Shown here one piece after another: positions 34,643 through 44,238 of a DNA stretch of 64,000 nucleotides. The DNA comes from an uncultured Acetatifactor sp. (GTDB lineage: Bacteria > Bacillota > Clostridia > Lachnospirales > Lachnospiraceae). A program made the translations under genes and the position numbers. The notes under the pieces are model-generated. The model saw only the letters and a program-made list of their open reading frames with translations. It did no database searches and had not been told where the DNA came from. Within the stretch, counting starts at the first letter, position 1. Every line of letters begins with the position of its first letter. Where the stretch lies: positions 1 to 64,000 of the forward strand of contig CATKYJ010000023.1 in NCBI GenBank assembly GCA_949840885.1, given 5' to 3'.

Positions 34643-36866
34643 TGCAAGGACTCCGGTATTGTTTCAGAATCCAACCCATCCGATGAACTATAGAAATCCC
34701 AAAAAAAGATGGATCCTTGTGCCAATGTGCGCATATAAAGTGTCAGTGCCCTATCCCAGGGACAATGCGCTGAATATTTTTCAGGAAACGATTTTGAAGC
34801 TTTTGAAAAGCGGTTCCAGAACGGCTTCCAAGGGATATGATCCCATGAGCCTGAATGAGACCCAGTGGATGGCCGGCGCGCTGTGCCTCAGGGAGGAGCT
34901 GGTGAACTTTATCCTGAAAGAGCTTCAGGACAGGAACCTGATAGATAAGAGGAGACGTGTTACGGGTTTGGGGAATAAAATGCTCCAGGAGGGCGCTGCG
35001 GCATATGAAATGGCCACAGGCTATGTCTTTTACAATTATGCAACCAAAACGTATATGGATGCGTTTATACCGGATGACAAGTACAATGAAGTGGACACCC
35101 TGAGCAGAAGAGAGGGAAAGATAAAATTTTGCACGAATCATTCTGCCGCAGACCCGAAACCGAAGACAGGAATCGTTATCAATACAGATACGACTGCAGA
35201 CGTGGAGCCAAATGTATATGAAATTCTGAATATATGCAGGAGGCACAGCAAGAGGAGCAGGAGAATCGGGTTTCGCTATGAAGAAAGCGAAGAAGTTGTG
35301 ACATTGGCAGATAAGGAAAGAATGAAAGCCGAACTGCCCGGTGAAGTAAAGAGCGTGCGCCTGCTGGGGAGCAAGAGAGATATTTATGTGGCGACGTATC
35401 TGTTCATGGATGCCGGCGACATTCTGAATCTGAGCAAGATGCAGGTGTGCTATCCCTTTGGGGAGGGCGTTTCGCCGAGCATTCTGGAAGCCGTGGAAAA
35501 ACTGACGCGCACGTCAGAAAATGAAACTCTCAAGGCGGAGATCATTGGACTGAAGCAGGAGGTAAACAGCCTGAATGACACCGAACTGGAAGAAATCCGC
35601 AAAAACCACAGCAATGCGGAGAGTGCCATAAAATCGCTCCTTTCGGAGGAAATCCATAAGTATCCGGCAGTCCTGGATATGCTTTTGGCAGTAGAGGAAT
35701 CGTACCAGTTGGTGGGCGGGCTGATCAGAAAAAATAAGGGCGGCAATATAGAGATAATAAAAGAGAAGATGAAAGAGTATATTCGGAATAATTATAATCT
35801 GATATCCAGCATCCTGATTTATACCATTCGGGCCAATGATTCTTTTAGGGAAAGCGAGGTTCATCGGCATAACGAGCAGAATGCCGTTATGCTGTCAGAG
35901 TATGCAAAACGTATCGGCTTTGAAAATGAGGTGAATGTATTTGAAAGCTTTTTCAGGCTGAAAAAGGGGACGATTACAAATAGTGTAAGGGAGCAGCACA
36001 TGAGCGGCTTGTTTGCCTATAACATTATATGTGCGAAAAATTCCGTAAATCACCCTTTCTACAGACTGGCGGAAGAACTGCCGGATTTCATCAGCTATCT
36101 TTTTCGCTTGCGGAACTTAAGGAATGAGAGCAGTCATGCTAATGATGTCATGCGAGATTTTGATACACTGCGAGAATACCGTAAGAAGAATATGTACATA
36201 GCATATCTTTTGCTGGACGGTCTTACATTTCGAGAGGAGAAGCGCCAAGAGAATGAGGACAATCTTGATAAAATCAATTTTGTGAAAGTTCAGCGGGAAG
36301 CCGAGAGACTGTGCGATGAGAAGTACACTGAGAACATGCGCCGCAATTCCAATATTGTCCGGCAGCTGAGGAATCTTCAAAGCGAGATTTATATACAGGG
36401 GGATGGCTATCCGAGATGCGCCTCGGAAGTATTTGAGAGTATTTTTAAGGCCATAGGAGCTAAGAGGATTGACTTGAACTACGCGAATTCATTCGGGGAT
36501 TACATGGACGAGGAGGAGAATAAGAGGATTCTGGCGCAGATGCAGGGGCTTGGATTTTGCATAAGCAAACTTCCGTTCTACAGGAAAAGCGACGTCACGG
36601 CGACCATGAGAATGTATGCAAACGGAACTTTGATGACATTATTCTATGCATTCTATTTCTCGGAAATGGCAAGAGGCAGCGATATTTTCGGAAAGCTGGC
36701 AGCAGGGTGCCCGGAATTCATAACATTGCTTTCCGAAATACATGAGAACAGGGGACACATCGGAAAGATGGCATTCTCGGACGCGAAGCTGGACTATACG
36801 AAGAAGCATATAGATCATGCGGTAAATACGCTGCTTGATGTGCTGGCGGAAGCGGAGTTTTTGTAG
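34626..36866 (+). CDS. Protein with HEPN RNase motif and a second degenerate HEPN-like domain
   Basis: 746 residues from ATG 34626, which has GAGG upstream and overlaps the helicase by 17 bp. The N-terminal part resembles a winged-helix platform (about residues 40-110); a coiled coil lies near 300-340. At 499-504 the sequence LRNESSH is a textbook HEPN Rx4H motif, preceded by FYRLAEELPDFISYLFRLRN. A second copy near the C terminus (FGKLAAGCPEFITLLSEIHENRG, Arg709) shares this layout but has Lys at the His position. I infer a metal-independent RNase or a toxin-like effector; family otherwise unrecognised. Confidence 0.75.
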   Translation: MEKSFNARTPVLFQNPTHPMNYRNPKKRWILVPMCAYKVSVPYPRDNALNIFQETILKLLKSGSRTASKGYDPMSLNETQWMAGALCLREELVNFILKELQDRNLIDKRRRVTGLGNKMLQEGAAAYEMATGYVFYNYATKTYMDAFIPDDKYNEVDTLSRREGKIKFCTNHSAADPKPKTGIVINTDTTADVEPNVYEILNICRRHSKRSRRIGFRYEESEEVVTLADKERMKAELPGEVKSVRLLGSKRDIYVATYLFMDAGDILNLSKMQVCYPFGEGVSPSILEAVEKLTRTSENETLKAEIIGLKQEVNSLNDTELEEIRKNHSNAESAIKSLLSEEIHKYPAVLDMLLAVEESYQLVGGLIRKNKGGNIEIIKEKMKEYIRNNYNLISSILIYTIRANDSFRESEVHRHNEQNAVMLSEYAKRIGFENEVNVFESFFRLKKGTITNSVREQHMSGLFAYNIICAKNSVNHPFYRLAEELPDFISYLFRLRNLRNESSHANDVMRDFDTLREYRKKNMYIAYLLLDGLTFREEKRQENEDNLDKINFVKVQREAERLCDEKYTENMRRNSNIVRQLRNLQSEIYIQGDGYPRCASEVFESIFKAIGAKRIDLNYANSFGDYMDEEENKRILAQMQGLGFCISKLPFYRKSDVTATMRMYANGTLMTLFYAFYFSEMARGSDIFGKLAAGCPEFITLLSEIHENRGHIGKMAFSDAKLDYTKKHIDHAVNTLLDVLAEAEFL

Positions 36867-36904
36867 GTTTTTTGAAAGGCCGGGATCCTGATATATGATA
36901 CAAT
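36861..36904 (+). promoter_or_regulatory. Island promoter box, copy 3 (upstream of the AAA+ operon)
   Basis: TTGTAGGTTTTTT starts at 36861 (GG at 36866-36867); the extended -10 TGATACAAT has its hexamer at 36899-36904, 33 nt from GG. The TAG of the box is also the stop codon of the HEPN gene. No -35 is present (AAGGCC at the expected place). Confidence 0.75.
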
Positions 36905-36949
36905 GTATCCATATTCAGGACAGGAAATGCTGAAAGATATAAGCGCCAT

Positions 36950-36981
36950 GTGCGCTGAAGCACAGGAAATTATGGTACTGT
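36950..36981 (+). promoter_or_regulatory. Second conserved element, AAA+ operon leader
   Basis: Palindrome-like GTGCGCTGAAGCAC (36950-36963), then AGGAAATTATGG and TGGTACTGT (TGG at 36973, -10-like TACTGT at 36976-36981). It aligns with 28069-28100 at identical spacing, and CCATGTGCGC and AAATTATGGT are shared word for word. Confidence 0.55.
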
Positions 36982-37006
36982 GAGGCTATAGAGGAGGAGC
37001 AGCCAG

Positions 37007-39595
37007 ATGGCAAAGAAAAAAGACAGACCGGTATTTGGAAACAACAATTCCGGAAGCAAAAAGGAACAGCTGCTTGAGCAGATGAAAGAACAGCAGAAAG
37101 AGGCAAAAGCAAAGAATGCAGAAGAAAAATGGCAGGAACTGCTGAAAGAAATGGGGGAGGAGGAAGCGAGGCGTTTTGTGCAGCAGGTGGACATGCTGGC
37201 CCTGGAGGACAGTATCAAAGCCAGAGAGCAGGAAGTGGGGGAAAAAGCTTCCGAGCTGGACAAAAGGGAGGAAGCTTTAGACGAGAGAGACAGGAAACAG
37301 AACGAGGCCCAGGAAAGGCTTGATGGGCGGAGAAAGGAGCTGGATGAGAGAGAGGCCGGGCTTGACGGGCGTGAGCGGGCTGTCAAAAAGCAGGAATCAG
37401 AGACAGACAGGCGAAGTGTGGGACTGAATCAAAGGGAACAGTCCATCCTTGAGAGAGAAATGAACGCGGAGAACGGCTTTGCAAGGCAGAGCAGCAAGGC
37501 ATTGGAAGCTTTGCGCGGGCGCAAGGAAGAACTGGACGCAGAGCTCCTTGATCTGGAAAAGGAGAAGATACGCCGGGAAAATGAATTGGATCAGCAGATA
37601 ATCACGCTCCGCGCAGAGAGACTGAACGCCCTGAATCAGGAGATTGAGCGCATGGGCGGGCAGCGCAGGACAGAGATTGAGGAAGAGATTGCACAGCAGC
37701 GCAAAATGGCAGAAGACATCATTGCCGGCCAGAAAGAGGCTTTAAAGGAGCAAAAAGCGCAGATAGACGCTGACCGGGAAGCGGTGGAGAAACAGCGGGT
37801 CTGGCAGGAGCAGAGGGAACGTGACCTAAAGAGAGCGCGGGCGGATCTGCAGTTTGAGCAGAGGGATGTGGAAGAGGAAAGGGCGCGGATCGACGAGACA
37901 GTGAGAGAGCGTATTGAGGTAGAGGACGGAGAAATCAAGAGAGCTCTCAAACAGGCCAAAAGCGACGCGGACAGCTACTTAAAGCGTCTGAAAGACCGTG
38001 AGGAAAGGCTGGAGGTATATGAGGCCCAGGACAGGGAAGCCGGCGGGCTCACAAGAGGGGAGCTGATCGACAAGCTTGCCCTGGCGGAAGCCGAGATTAA
38101 GGCATTGAAAGAGCAGAGGCATCCGGACGCAGCGCTCCACGCCCAGTATAAGGCAAAGGCGGAGGATTATGACAGGCTGCTCAAAGAGTATGAGGAAAAA
38201 CAGAATAAACTGAGTGACCTTGAACTTGAAAAATCGCGCTGGCTGCTGACAGTAAGGCAGTATGACCTGGCGGAGCAAAGACTCCGGGCGGCAGAGATAG
38301 AGAGGGCGGCCCTGGAGGCATCTATCACACGATGCCAGTCAGAAGTGGAACGACTTACAAGCCTGTATGAGAAAGCGAAGAATACGGATACCAGGAAAGC
38401 GCCTATTGAGCAGCCCCATTTTGAACCGCCGGAGAATATTTTATCCAAAGAGCTGACAGAGGCAGAGTGGCTGGACGAAATCTTTGAGAAGTGTGCTGCT
38501 TCCGGCATAAAGTTTAATAAGAGATTACTGTATTCATTCCACACGGCATTGAAGACATCCGGATGGTCACCCGTCACGGTGCTGGCCGGCGTCAGCGGTA
38601 CCGGAAAATCGCTGCTTCCGCTTTTATACAGCCGCTTTGGCGGGATTTATTTTATATCCATGGCCGTACAGCCGGACTGGGACAGTCCCCAGGCGCTGTT
38701 TGGATATTTTAATTCCGTGGATAACAAGTACAATCCCACAACCCTGATCCAATCCATGGTACAGTTCGGAACATCGGAATCTGCCAGGGAAAAGGAGACA
38801 AATCTGTCTGATTATATGATGATCGTCCTTTTGGATGAGATGAATCTGGCCCATGTGGAATTGTATTTCAGCGATATGCTCAGCAAGCTGGAGCAGCGCC
38901 GCAACAGCGGTGAAAATGTAATGATTGATATTGACCTTGGGGCGGATGCACCGAAGTATCAGCTGGAGCTCAATGACAATATCCTCTGGGTGGGCACCAT
39001 GAATGAAGACGAGACCACCAAATCATTGTCGGATAAGGTTCTCGACCGGGGAAATCTCATCAGCTTCCCCAGGCCGAAGTCATTTGTCAGCAAGTCGCAG
39101 AATGTCCTGGAGGAAGCGGCGCCTATGCTTCCGAAGTCTGTCTGGGATAACTGGGTGGAAGCAAATGTCATTGACCATCCCGCATTCAAAGAACGGATTG
39201 ATGCGTACCGTATAGGCTTGGAGGCTATCAATAAATATATGGGCATTGCCGGACGTTCCTTAGGGCACCGCGTATGGCAGGCAATCGAGAATTATATGGG
39301 AAACCATCCCGAAGTCATAGAGGCGGTCAATGGGGATCCCCTGGATGATGGGGCATGCAGGACCGCCATGGGGAAAGCCTTTGAGGAAGCGCTGGTCCAT
39401 AAGGTGATGCCAAAGCTTCGGGGGATTGAGACGGAAGGCATTACCAGGACGAAATGCATAGAGCCTATGAAAGATATCTTGTTTGGCTCCAAGGGACTGG
39501 CGAAAGGGATTGAAAATGATTTCAGGAATGCCCTGGAGAATGCATATGAGACTTTTCTCTGGAACAGCGCGGAATATCTTGAATTAGAGGAGTGA
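37007..39595 (+). CDS. Coiled-coil McrB-like AAA+ ATPase
   Basis: 862 residues. About residues 10-470 are a very long charged coiled coil (repeating Glu/Arg/Gln/Ala, few prolines). The C-terminal AAA+ domain has Walker A GVSGTGKS (Lys534), Walker B IVLLDEMNLAH (Asp610-Glu611) and a sensor strand WVGTMNEDETTKSLSDKVLDR that parallels the McrB motif GTMN. In McrBC-like systems such an ATPase drives a DUF2357/McrC partner; here the DUF2357-like gene follows with a one-base overlap. The coiled coil could act as a stalk or a sensor that bridges DNA. The ribosome binding site is GAGGAGGAGC. Confidence 0.88.
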   Translation: MAKKKDRPVFGNNNSGSKKEQLLEQMKEQQKEAKAKNAEEKWQELLKEMGEEEARRFVQQVDMLALEDSIKAREQEVGEKASELDKREEALDERDRKQNEAQERLDGRRKELDEREAGLDGRERAVKKQESETDRRSVGLNQREQSILEREMNAENGFARQSSKALEALRGRKEELDAELLDLEKEKIRRENELDQQIITLRAERLNALNQEIERMGGQRRTEIEEEIAQQRKMAEDIIAGQKEALKEQKAQIDADREAVEKQRVWQEQRERDLKRARADLQFEQRDVEEERARIDETVRERIEVEDGEIKRALKQAKSDADSYLKRLKDREERLEVYEAQDREAGGLTRGELIDKLALAEAEIKALKEQRHPDAALHAQYKAKAEDYDRLLKEYEEKQNKLSDLELEKSRWLLTVRQYDLAEQRLRAAEIERAALEASITRCQSEVERLTSLYEKAKNTDTRKAPIEQPHFEPPENILSKELTEAEWLDEIFEKCAASGIKFNKRLLYSFHTALKTSGWSPVTVLAGVSGTGKSLLPLLYSRFGGIYFISMAVQPDWDSPQALFGYFNSVDNKYNPTTLIQSMVQFGTSESAREKETNLSDYMMIVLLDEMNLAHVELYFSDMLSKLEQRRNSGENVMIDIDLGADAPKYQLELNDNILWVGTMNEDETTKSLSDKVLDRGNLISFPRPKSFVSKSQNVLEEAAPMLPKSVWDNWVEANVIDHPAFKERIDAYRIGLEAINKYMGIAGRSLGHRVWQAIENYMGNHPEVIEAVNGDPLDDGACRTAMGKAFEEALVHKVMPKLRGIETEGITRTKCIEPMKDILFGSKGLAKGIENDFRNALENAYETFLWNSAEYLELEE

Positions 39596-42500
39596 TGAAC
39601 ATGGTTCCCGGTCTCGGTGAAATCAGACAAATGGAACAATTGGCCGCAAGCGAAGATCCCACTGCCCGGGGGGCGTGGTGGATCATGCTCCAGACAGCCG
39701 AAAGTATATGCAATTATGCCAGCCTCAGAGATCCCATAAACAATGCCTGTATACCGGAATTCTGGAGCCAGGCGGCGGCCGGCGTGGAGACCGTTCTCGG
39801 TCAGGAGAGCGCGCGTCCGCTCCCCTATGATGATCTGATGCAGATGGTTTCCTTTTGCGGGGACCATCTGCAGGCTATCGCCAAAAGCCCCAGGCATAAT
39901 CTGGTGAAAACGGACAAAATGGTTCGGCCGGAGAAAGCCCGGGAAATCGGTTACAAAACCATAAACTGGCTGGGAAAGCAGCCTGGGAAAACGGTCCGGG
40001 AGAAAATGGCCGGCAGGCAGAAGCTCTTGACCCAAGTCAAAGAGTACAGCTATGATATCAGGGAAAACCAGGTTGCGATGATGCTGTATCGTCAGATTAT
40101 GCGCAGGGTTGCGGACCGTATCAATCATGGGACCAAGACTGGTGCATACGACGAATACAGCTGCGCGCAGATAGAACAGATGCTCAGGATCAAGAAGCAG
40201 CTCCGGGAATCGCCATTGGGTTCTGTAGCGCCAAAGAACCATACCCAGGCCAACAATGCCCTCTTATCCGATAAGCATTATTCCGTGATATGGCGGGCTT
40301 ACATGGATATGTACCGGTTTGACATGAGACAGGAAAGCCGATGGAAGCAGGGGCTTGCTCTTTACGTAAGGGCTGTCTTCCTGGCTATCAATGCAAAACT
40401 GCTTTCTTTTGATGATGTGTATGTAGTAGAGGATCGTGTGAAACTGAATGACGCCGAAGATTGGAAAGCGTCATATGTGGTGGGGTATCATTCCGATATT
40501 CCATATATTGCGGAAGTATTTCTTTCCCCCAAACGCATCACAATCCGCATATATAATGCCCCGCTGAATGGCATGTTTGAACCGAAACACAGGAAAGAAC
40601 TTCAGATTACATTTACGGATGCAGTATCGAAAGAGAAGCTGATAGCGCATCGCGGCACGCCCATATCCGTGGAGTTTAGGGAGGACGGACAGAGGACATC
40701 AGACCTGCATTACGCGGATTTTTCCTGCATAAGAGCTTTATCGGTTCTGTGTGCGGAGAAAATATTTTCTTTTGCGGACATAGAGCGGACAGAGCGCACA
40801 GAGGATGACCTTGTCCGGAAAGGGTTTGCGGCATCAGCGGCCTTTGATATTGTGGGGGATGGGATCCGGCTTGGACTCTCGGATCATGAGATGGGCAGTC
40901 TGGACAGATTCTATTCCGGGAGCGCTGTGGTATACAAAAATAAGGACAATACGGCTGCGGTATATCCCGGGGGATGCAAAAGCGTCCATCTGCAGGCGGA
41001 AGAACAGATTGCGGTCAGGGATGCGGTTCTGTCAGAGGATAGCAGGGGATTAAAGGCTGCGCTGGATGAAATTTACGGGAAGCTGACTTTGAACCAGGAC
41101 GATTATTTCTTTTATCTGGTTCCGGACGCTTTGGAGGAACTGCGGCAGAGAGACTTGAAGCAATGTGTGAAAGGCTGTTTTGCCAGGACATTTCCGGTAT
41201 GGAGAAGCGTAGCTGCTCTGGTTCCCTGGCTGACGGATCCGGAATATGAGTTTGCTGAAGACAGCGTTTTCGTATATATGGATCTGGTGGGGGATACTGC
41301 GACTGCAGGCATGATGACGATTCATTATGAAGATGCTCTTGGGAATTATACCTGCAATCATTTCCCGCCCTTTCCCCAGATTGAAGAGGGAGATGCCATT
41401 ACAGAGGACGCATTCTGCGCTTCCTATGTGAGGGAATATGCGAAGAAGCGTAAAATCAGCATTCAGGATGAGGAGGTGGAGCGTCTCGTAAGAGAGCATG
41501 CGGTTCGGGAATTGATGCTGAAAAAATCTTGTGCAAACGCTTTTTTTCACAGGGATGGCAGGATTGTTCTCTTTCAGATCACTTATGACCAGGAAGTGGT
41601 AAACAGATGTGCTTTGCAATGGCAGGAGGGAATTCGGAAATTTTGGAATAAGATGCAAAGCCGACTGGGGAGAAATCAGGTGAATTATGTCTGTTTTATT
41701 TCGGATTTACTGACAGAGGCGGATATGCGGTCTGTGAACATAGGGTGGAATAAACTCAGAGGAATTTTTCGGAGCACCTCAGAGGTACTGCTGAAAGGCG
41801 CATTGATTTACAGGGACCGTCTGAATAACCACCTGCCGATCTGGACCGAGTACCTGCCGAAGCTTTGCCTGAAGATCCCCATCGAGGGAAGATATGTGGA
41901 CTGGGATCTGATCGATGAGAATACAGCGATTGATGTCATGGAGGAAGATACCGAATTTCCGGTAAAAGAGCCCAGGCCTCTGCGGCTTCATGCAGGGGCA
42001 GCAGAGTATCATTTCGACCTGAAAAAGGAGGATATCAGCAGGAGACCGTCGCTTATGGAAGCGTATATTCCGCTGAGAGAGGAACTGACACAGGATGTGG
42101 ACGTCAATCTGTTCGTCAGATATAAGTATGGGTATGACAACAGCTATGAACTGATCCTGAGGCCGGTAAATGCCAAGGACGCCCCCTTTGAGGAGATTGT
42201 TGCGCAGTGGCGCAGCGGATACCGGGAGATCAAAGGCATAGGCGGGCCGAAATTCCCGCCGCTGAGGAGCAGCGAGGAGATCCAAAATGAGGTTAAGAGA
42301 ATCCGGAATAGTTTCATGAAAACGGGCAATTTTCTATATCGTTATCTGGGATACCAATATGCATTTGAAACGGTATCCGAGAAATCCGTGATTGAGAATG
42401 CCTGCAAGTTTCTTACAATCAATACATTTAAGCTGAGGGAAATGCTCAGGTATTATGAGCGGAACAAGGAGGTCGAAGAATTCGCAGACTGGTTTTTCAA

Positions 42501-43269
42501 CAGCGATCTGTATGAAATTTGTCTGGATCTCATGTACCTTGAGGGACTGAAATTTGTTTCGGAGGAGTTCCTGGAGGACTATGAAGACAAAGATGAAATG
42601 AAAAATCTGCGAAGCAGTGCGATGCAGCTGATATATTCCTTTGGAGCCTATGTGCCGGATGAACTGCAGCAGTATATGGTGGAAAACTATCATGATTTGG
42701 ATATCAAATACAAGGAAAGCATTCTGTTTAATCTGCTGTATATGAACACGGAGCATGATGCTGTATGGAATCTGCTGTTGGAGCTTTTCCGGAATAACCT
42801 TTCCGGGGTGATACGCTACAATGTAAGAAACTTATCAAATCTATGCTGGTGTGACGAGGCTATGATTTTTAAGCTTGGACGGTATCCGGCGCTTGTGAGA
42901 GAAATTGTCAATGCTTCTGCCAATGAGATGAAAAGGCTGGGGACAATTACGCCAAAGAACGAATCTTACGCGAAATTTAGAAAGCGGTATCTGGCGGTCA
43001 TAGAGGTGATCCTGGCAATTTTAAGGCTGCGGGAAGATCCTGATTTCAACATCCTGACAGCCGGAACAAAAGAGGCGAAAGATCTGGCGGAACTCATCCG
43101 TAAGGTTGATGTCATTATGGAGTCTCCGGAGTCAAGGATTAAGCTTCTGGTGGACAAACCGGAAGCGCTGCGGAATATGAGCGATATTGCCTATGCAATA
43201 GACATGTATTTAACAGGTAACGAAGGAGTGGACTCAATAGAGGTACTTAGCGTAGAGTCCGATGAGTGA
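39595..43269 (+). CDS. Giant DUF2357-like partner of the McrB-like ATPase
   Basis: About 1224 residues. Residues 150-260 (ENQVAMMLYRQIMRRVADRI; NALLSDKHYSVIWRAYMDMY) resemble the DUF2357 region that in McrC-like proteins precedes a PD-(D/E)xK nuclease. I cannot find a confident nuclease core in the long remainder, which is mixed alpha/beta and ends in a helical region with many Leu/Ile residues (from about 890). The start is ATG 39595 (TGATG overlap with the previous stop) or ATG 39601 (better spacing to GAGGAG). It probably forms the complex with the AAA+ protein; enzymatic activity unresolved. Confidence 0.78.
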   Translation: MNMVPGLGEIRQMEQLAASEDPTARGAWWIMLQTAESICNYASLRDPINNACIPEFWSQAAAGVETVLGQESARPLPYDDLMQMVSFCGDHLQAIAKSPRHNLVKTDKMVRPEKAREIGYKTINWLGKQPGKTVREKMAGRQKLLTQVKEYSYDIRENQVAMMLYRQIMRRVADRINHGTKTGAYDEYSCAQIEQMLRIKKQLRESPLGSVAPKNHTQANNALLSDKHYSVIWRAYMDMYRFDMRQESRWKQGLALYVRAVFLAINAKLLSFDDVYVVEDRVKLNDAEDWKASYVVGYHSDIPYIAEVFLSPKRITIRIYNAPLNGMFEPKHRKELQITFTDAVSKEKLIAHRGTPISVEFREDGQRTSDLHYADFSCIRALSVLCAEKIFSFADIERTERTEDDLVRKGFAASAAFDIVGDGIRLGLSDHEMGSLDRFYSGSAVVYKNKDNTAAVYPGGCKSVHLQAEEQIAVRDAVLSEDSRGLKAALDEIYGKLTLNQDDYFFYLVPDALEELRQRDLKQCVKGCFARTFPVWRSVAALVPWLTDPEYEFAEDSVFVYMDLVGDTATAGMMTIHYEDALGNYTCNHFPPFPQIEEGDAITEDAFCASYVREYAKKRKISIQDEEVERLVREHAVRELMLKKSCANAFFHRDGRIVLFQITYDQEVVNRCALQWQEGIRKFWNKMQSRLGRNQVNYVCFISDLLTEADMRSVNIGWNKLRGIFRSTSEVLLKGALIYRDRLNNHLPIWTEYLPKLCLKIPIEGRYVDWDLIDENTAIDVMEEDTEFPVKEPRPLRLHAGAAEYHFDLKKEDISRRPSLMEAYIPLREELTQDVDVNLFVRYKYGYDNSYELILRPVNAKDAPFEEIVAQWRSGYREIKGIGGPKFPPLRSSEEIQNEVKRIRNSFMKTGNFLYRYLGYQYAFETVSEKSVIENACKFLTINTFKLREMLRYYERNKEVEEFADWFFNSDLYEICLDLMYLEGLKFVSEEFLEDYEDKDEMKNLRSSAMQLIYSFGAYVPDELQQYMVENYHDLDIKYKESILFNLLYMNTEHDAVWNLLLELFRNNLSGVIRYNVRNLSNLCWCDEAMIFKLGRYPALVREIVNASANEMKRLGTITPKNESYAKFRKRYLAVIEVILAILRLREDPDFNILTAGTKEAKDLAELIRKVDVIMESPESRIKLLVDKPEALRNMSDIAYAIDMYLTGNEGVDSIEVLSVESDE

Positions 43270-43272
43270 TAT

Positions 43273-44115
43273 ATGATAAGAATTCCAAAGGAAGCAATGA
43301 CGCATGGGGGACGTTTCCATGCGGATGATGTCTTTTCTGCGGCATTGCTTCAAATTATGAATCCCGGGATTCGGATTGTGAGACGCAATCAGGCGCCTGA
43401 GGGATATGAGGGTCTTGTCTTTGACTTAGGGGACGGGGCATACGACCACCACGGCGAAAGGGCCCGGTTTCGGGAAAACGGAGTCAGGTACGCCTCGTTT
43501 GGCTTACTCTGGAAAGAATACGGCTGTCTGCTCGTAAGCGAAAAGGAGGCAGAGACATTTGACAAGAGCTTTGTGCAGCCCTTGGACCAGCAGGACAACT
43601 ATGGCGGCAGTAATCTGCTTTGCAGGGCGATCACACAGTTTAATCCGAAATGGGATGAGGAAGACGGGGATTTTGACCGCAGTTTTTTCAGGGCGGTGGA
43701 GATTGCAAAGCAGATCCTGGAGAATGAGTTTAAGAGTATGCACAGTACGGAGCATGCGGAAAAAACAGTGCTGGAATGCCTGAAGAAAGCACAAGACGGG
43801 ATAGTGGTACTCCCAAAAGGGATGCCCTGGAAAGCCCTGCTCATTCCGGAGGACGTTTATTATGTGGTCTATCCGTCGGCAAGGGGCGGGTACAATGCCC
43901 AGGCAGTCCCCGCTGCCGTGGATTCCCAGGAATGCAAAATGCCGTTTCCGGAGGAATGGAGAGGAAAGCGGGCAGAACTGGATGGGCTGACAGGCATCAG
44001 AGGACTGACCTTTTGCCATGAACATGGTTATTTGCTTGGAACCACGGAGCAGGAAAATGCTGTCAGGGCATGCCGAATGTCATTGAAGATCGCCGGGGCG
44101 GCCAATCTTTTGTAG
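43273..44115 (+). CDS. MYG1-family metal-dependent phosphoesterase
   Basis: A 280-residue protein starting with the MYG1/UPF0160 signature THGGRFHADDVFSAALLQI, followed by DLGDGAYDHHGERARF with the DHH triad. MYG1 of eukaryotes is a 3'-5' RNA exonuclease, and the fold belongs to the DHH phosphoesterase class, so RNA or nucleotide cleavage is likely. The gene starts 3 bp after the DUF2357 stop and is surely part of the same operon. MYG1 in a defence-like operon is unusual, as it is generally a stand-alone housekeeping gene. Confidence 0.88.
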   Translation: MIRIPKEAMTHGGRFHADDVFSAALLQIMNPGIRIVRRNQAPEGYEGLVFDLGDGAYDHHGERARFRENGVRYASFGLLWKEYGCLLVSEKEAETFDKSFVQPLDQQDNYGGSNLLCRAITQFNPKWDEEDGDFDRSFFRAVEIAKQILENEFKSMHSTEHAEKTVLECLKKAQDGIVVLPKGMPWKALLIPEDVYYVVYPSARGGYNAQAVPAAVDSQECKMPFPEEWRGKRAELDGLTGIRGLTFCHEHGYLLGTTEQENAVRACRMSLKIAGAANLL

Positions 44116-44153
44116 GTTTTTCAGAGAGAATCCCTTATGCGGTTTGATAAAAT
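44110..44153 (+). promoter_or_regulatory. Island promoter box, copy 4 (upstream of the biosynthetic operon)
   Basis: TTGTAGGTTTTT starts at 44110 (GG at 44115-44116); the extended -10 TGATAAAAT has its hexamer at 44148-44153, again 33 nt from GG. The TAG is also the MYG1 stop codon. The region at the -35 position reads GAGAAT. The leader of about 80 nt runs to ATG 44239, which has AAAGGGGAC upstream. Confidence 0.75.
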
Positions 44154-44238
44154 ATACCTATAAAAATCCTGTGAGGTGATAAAAAGGATAAGGACCGATA
44201 CCGGTTTGGAAAGATAAGAACAGAAAGGGGACTGGGAA

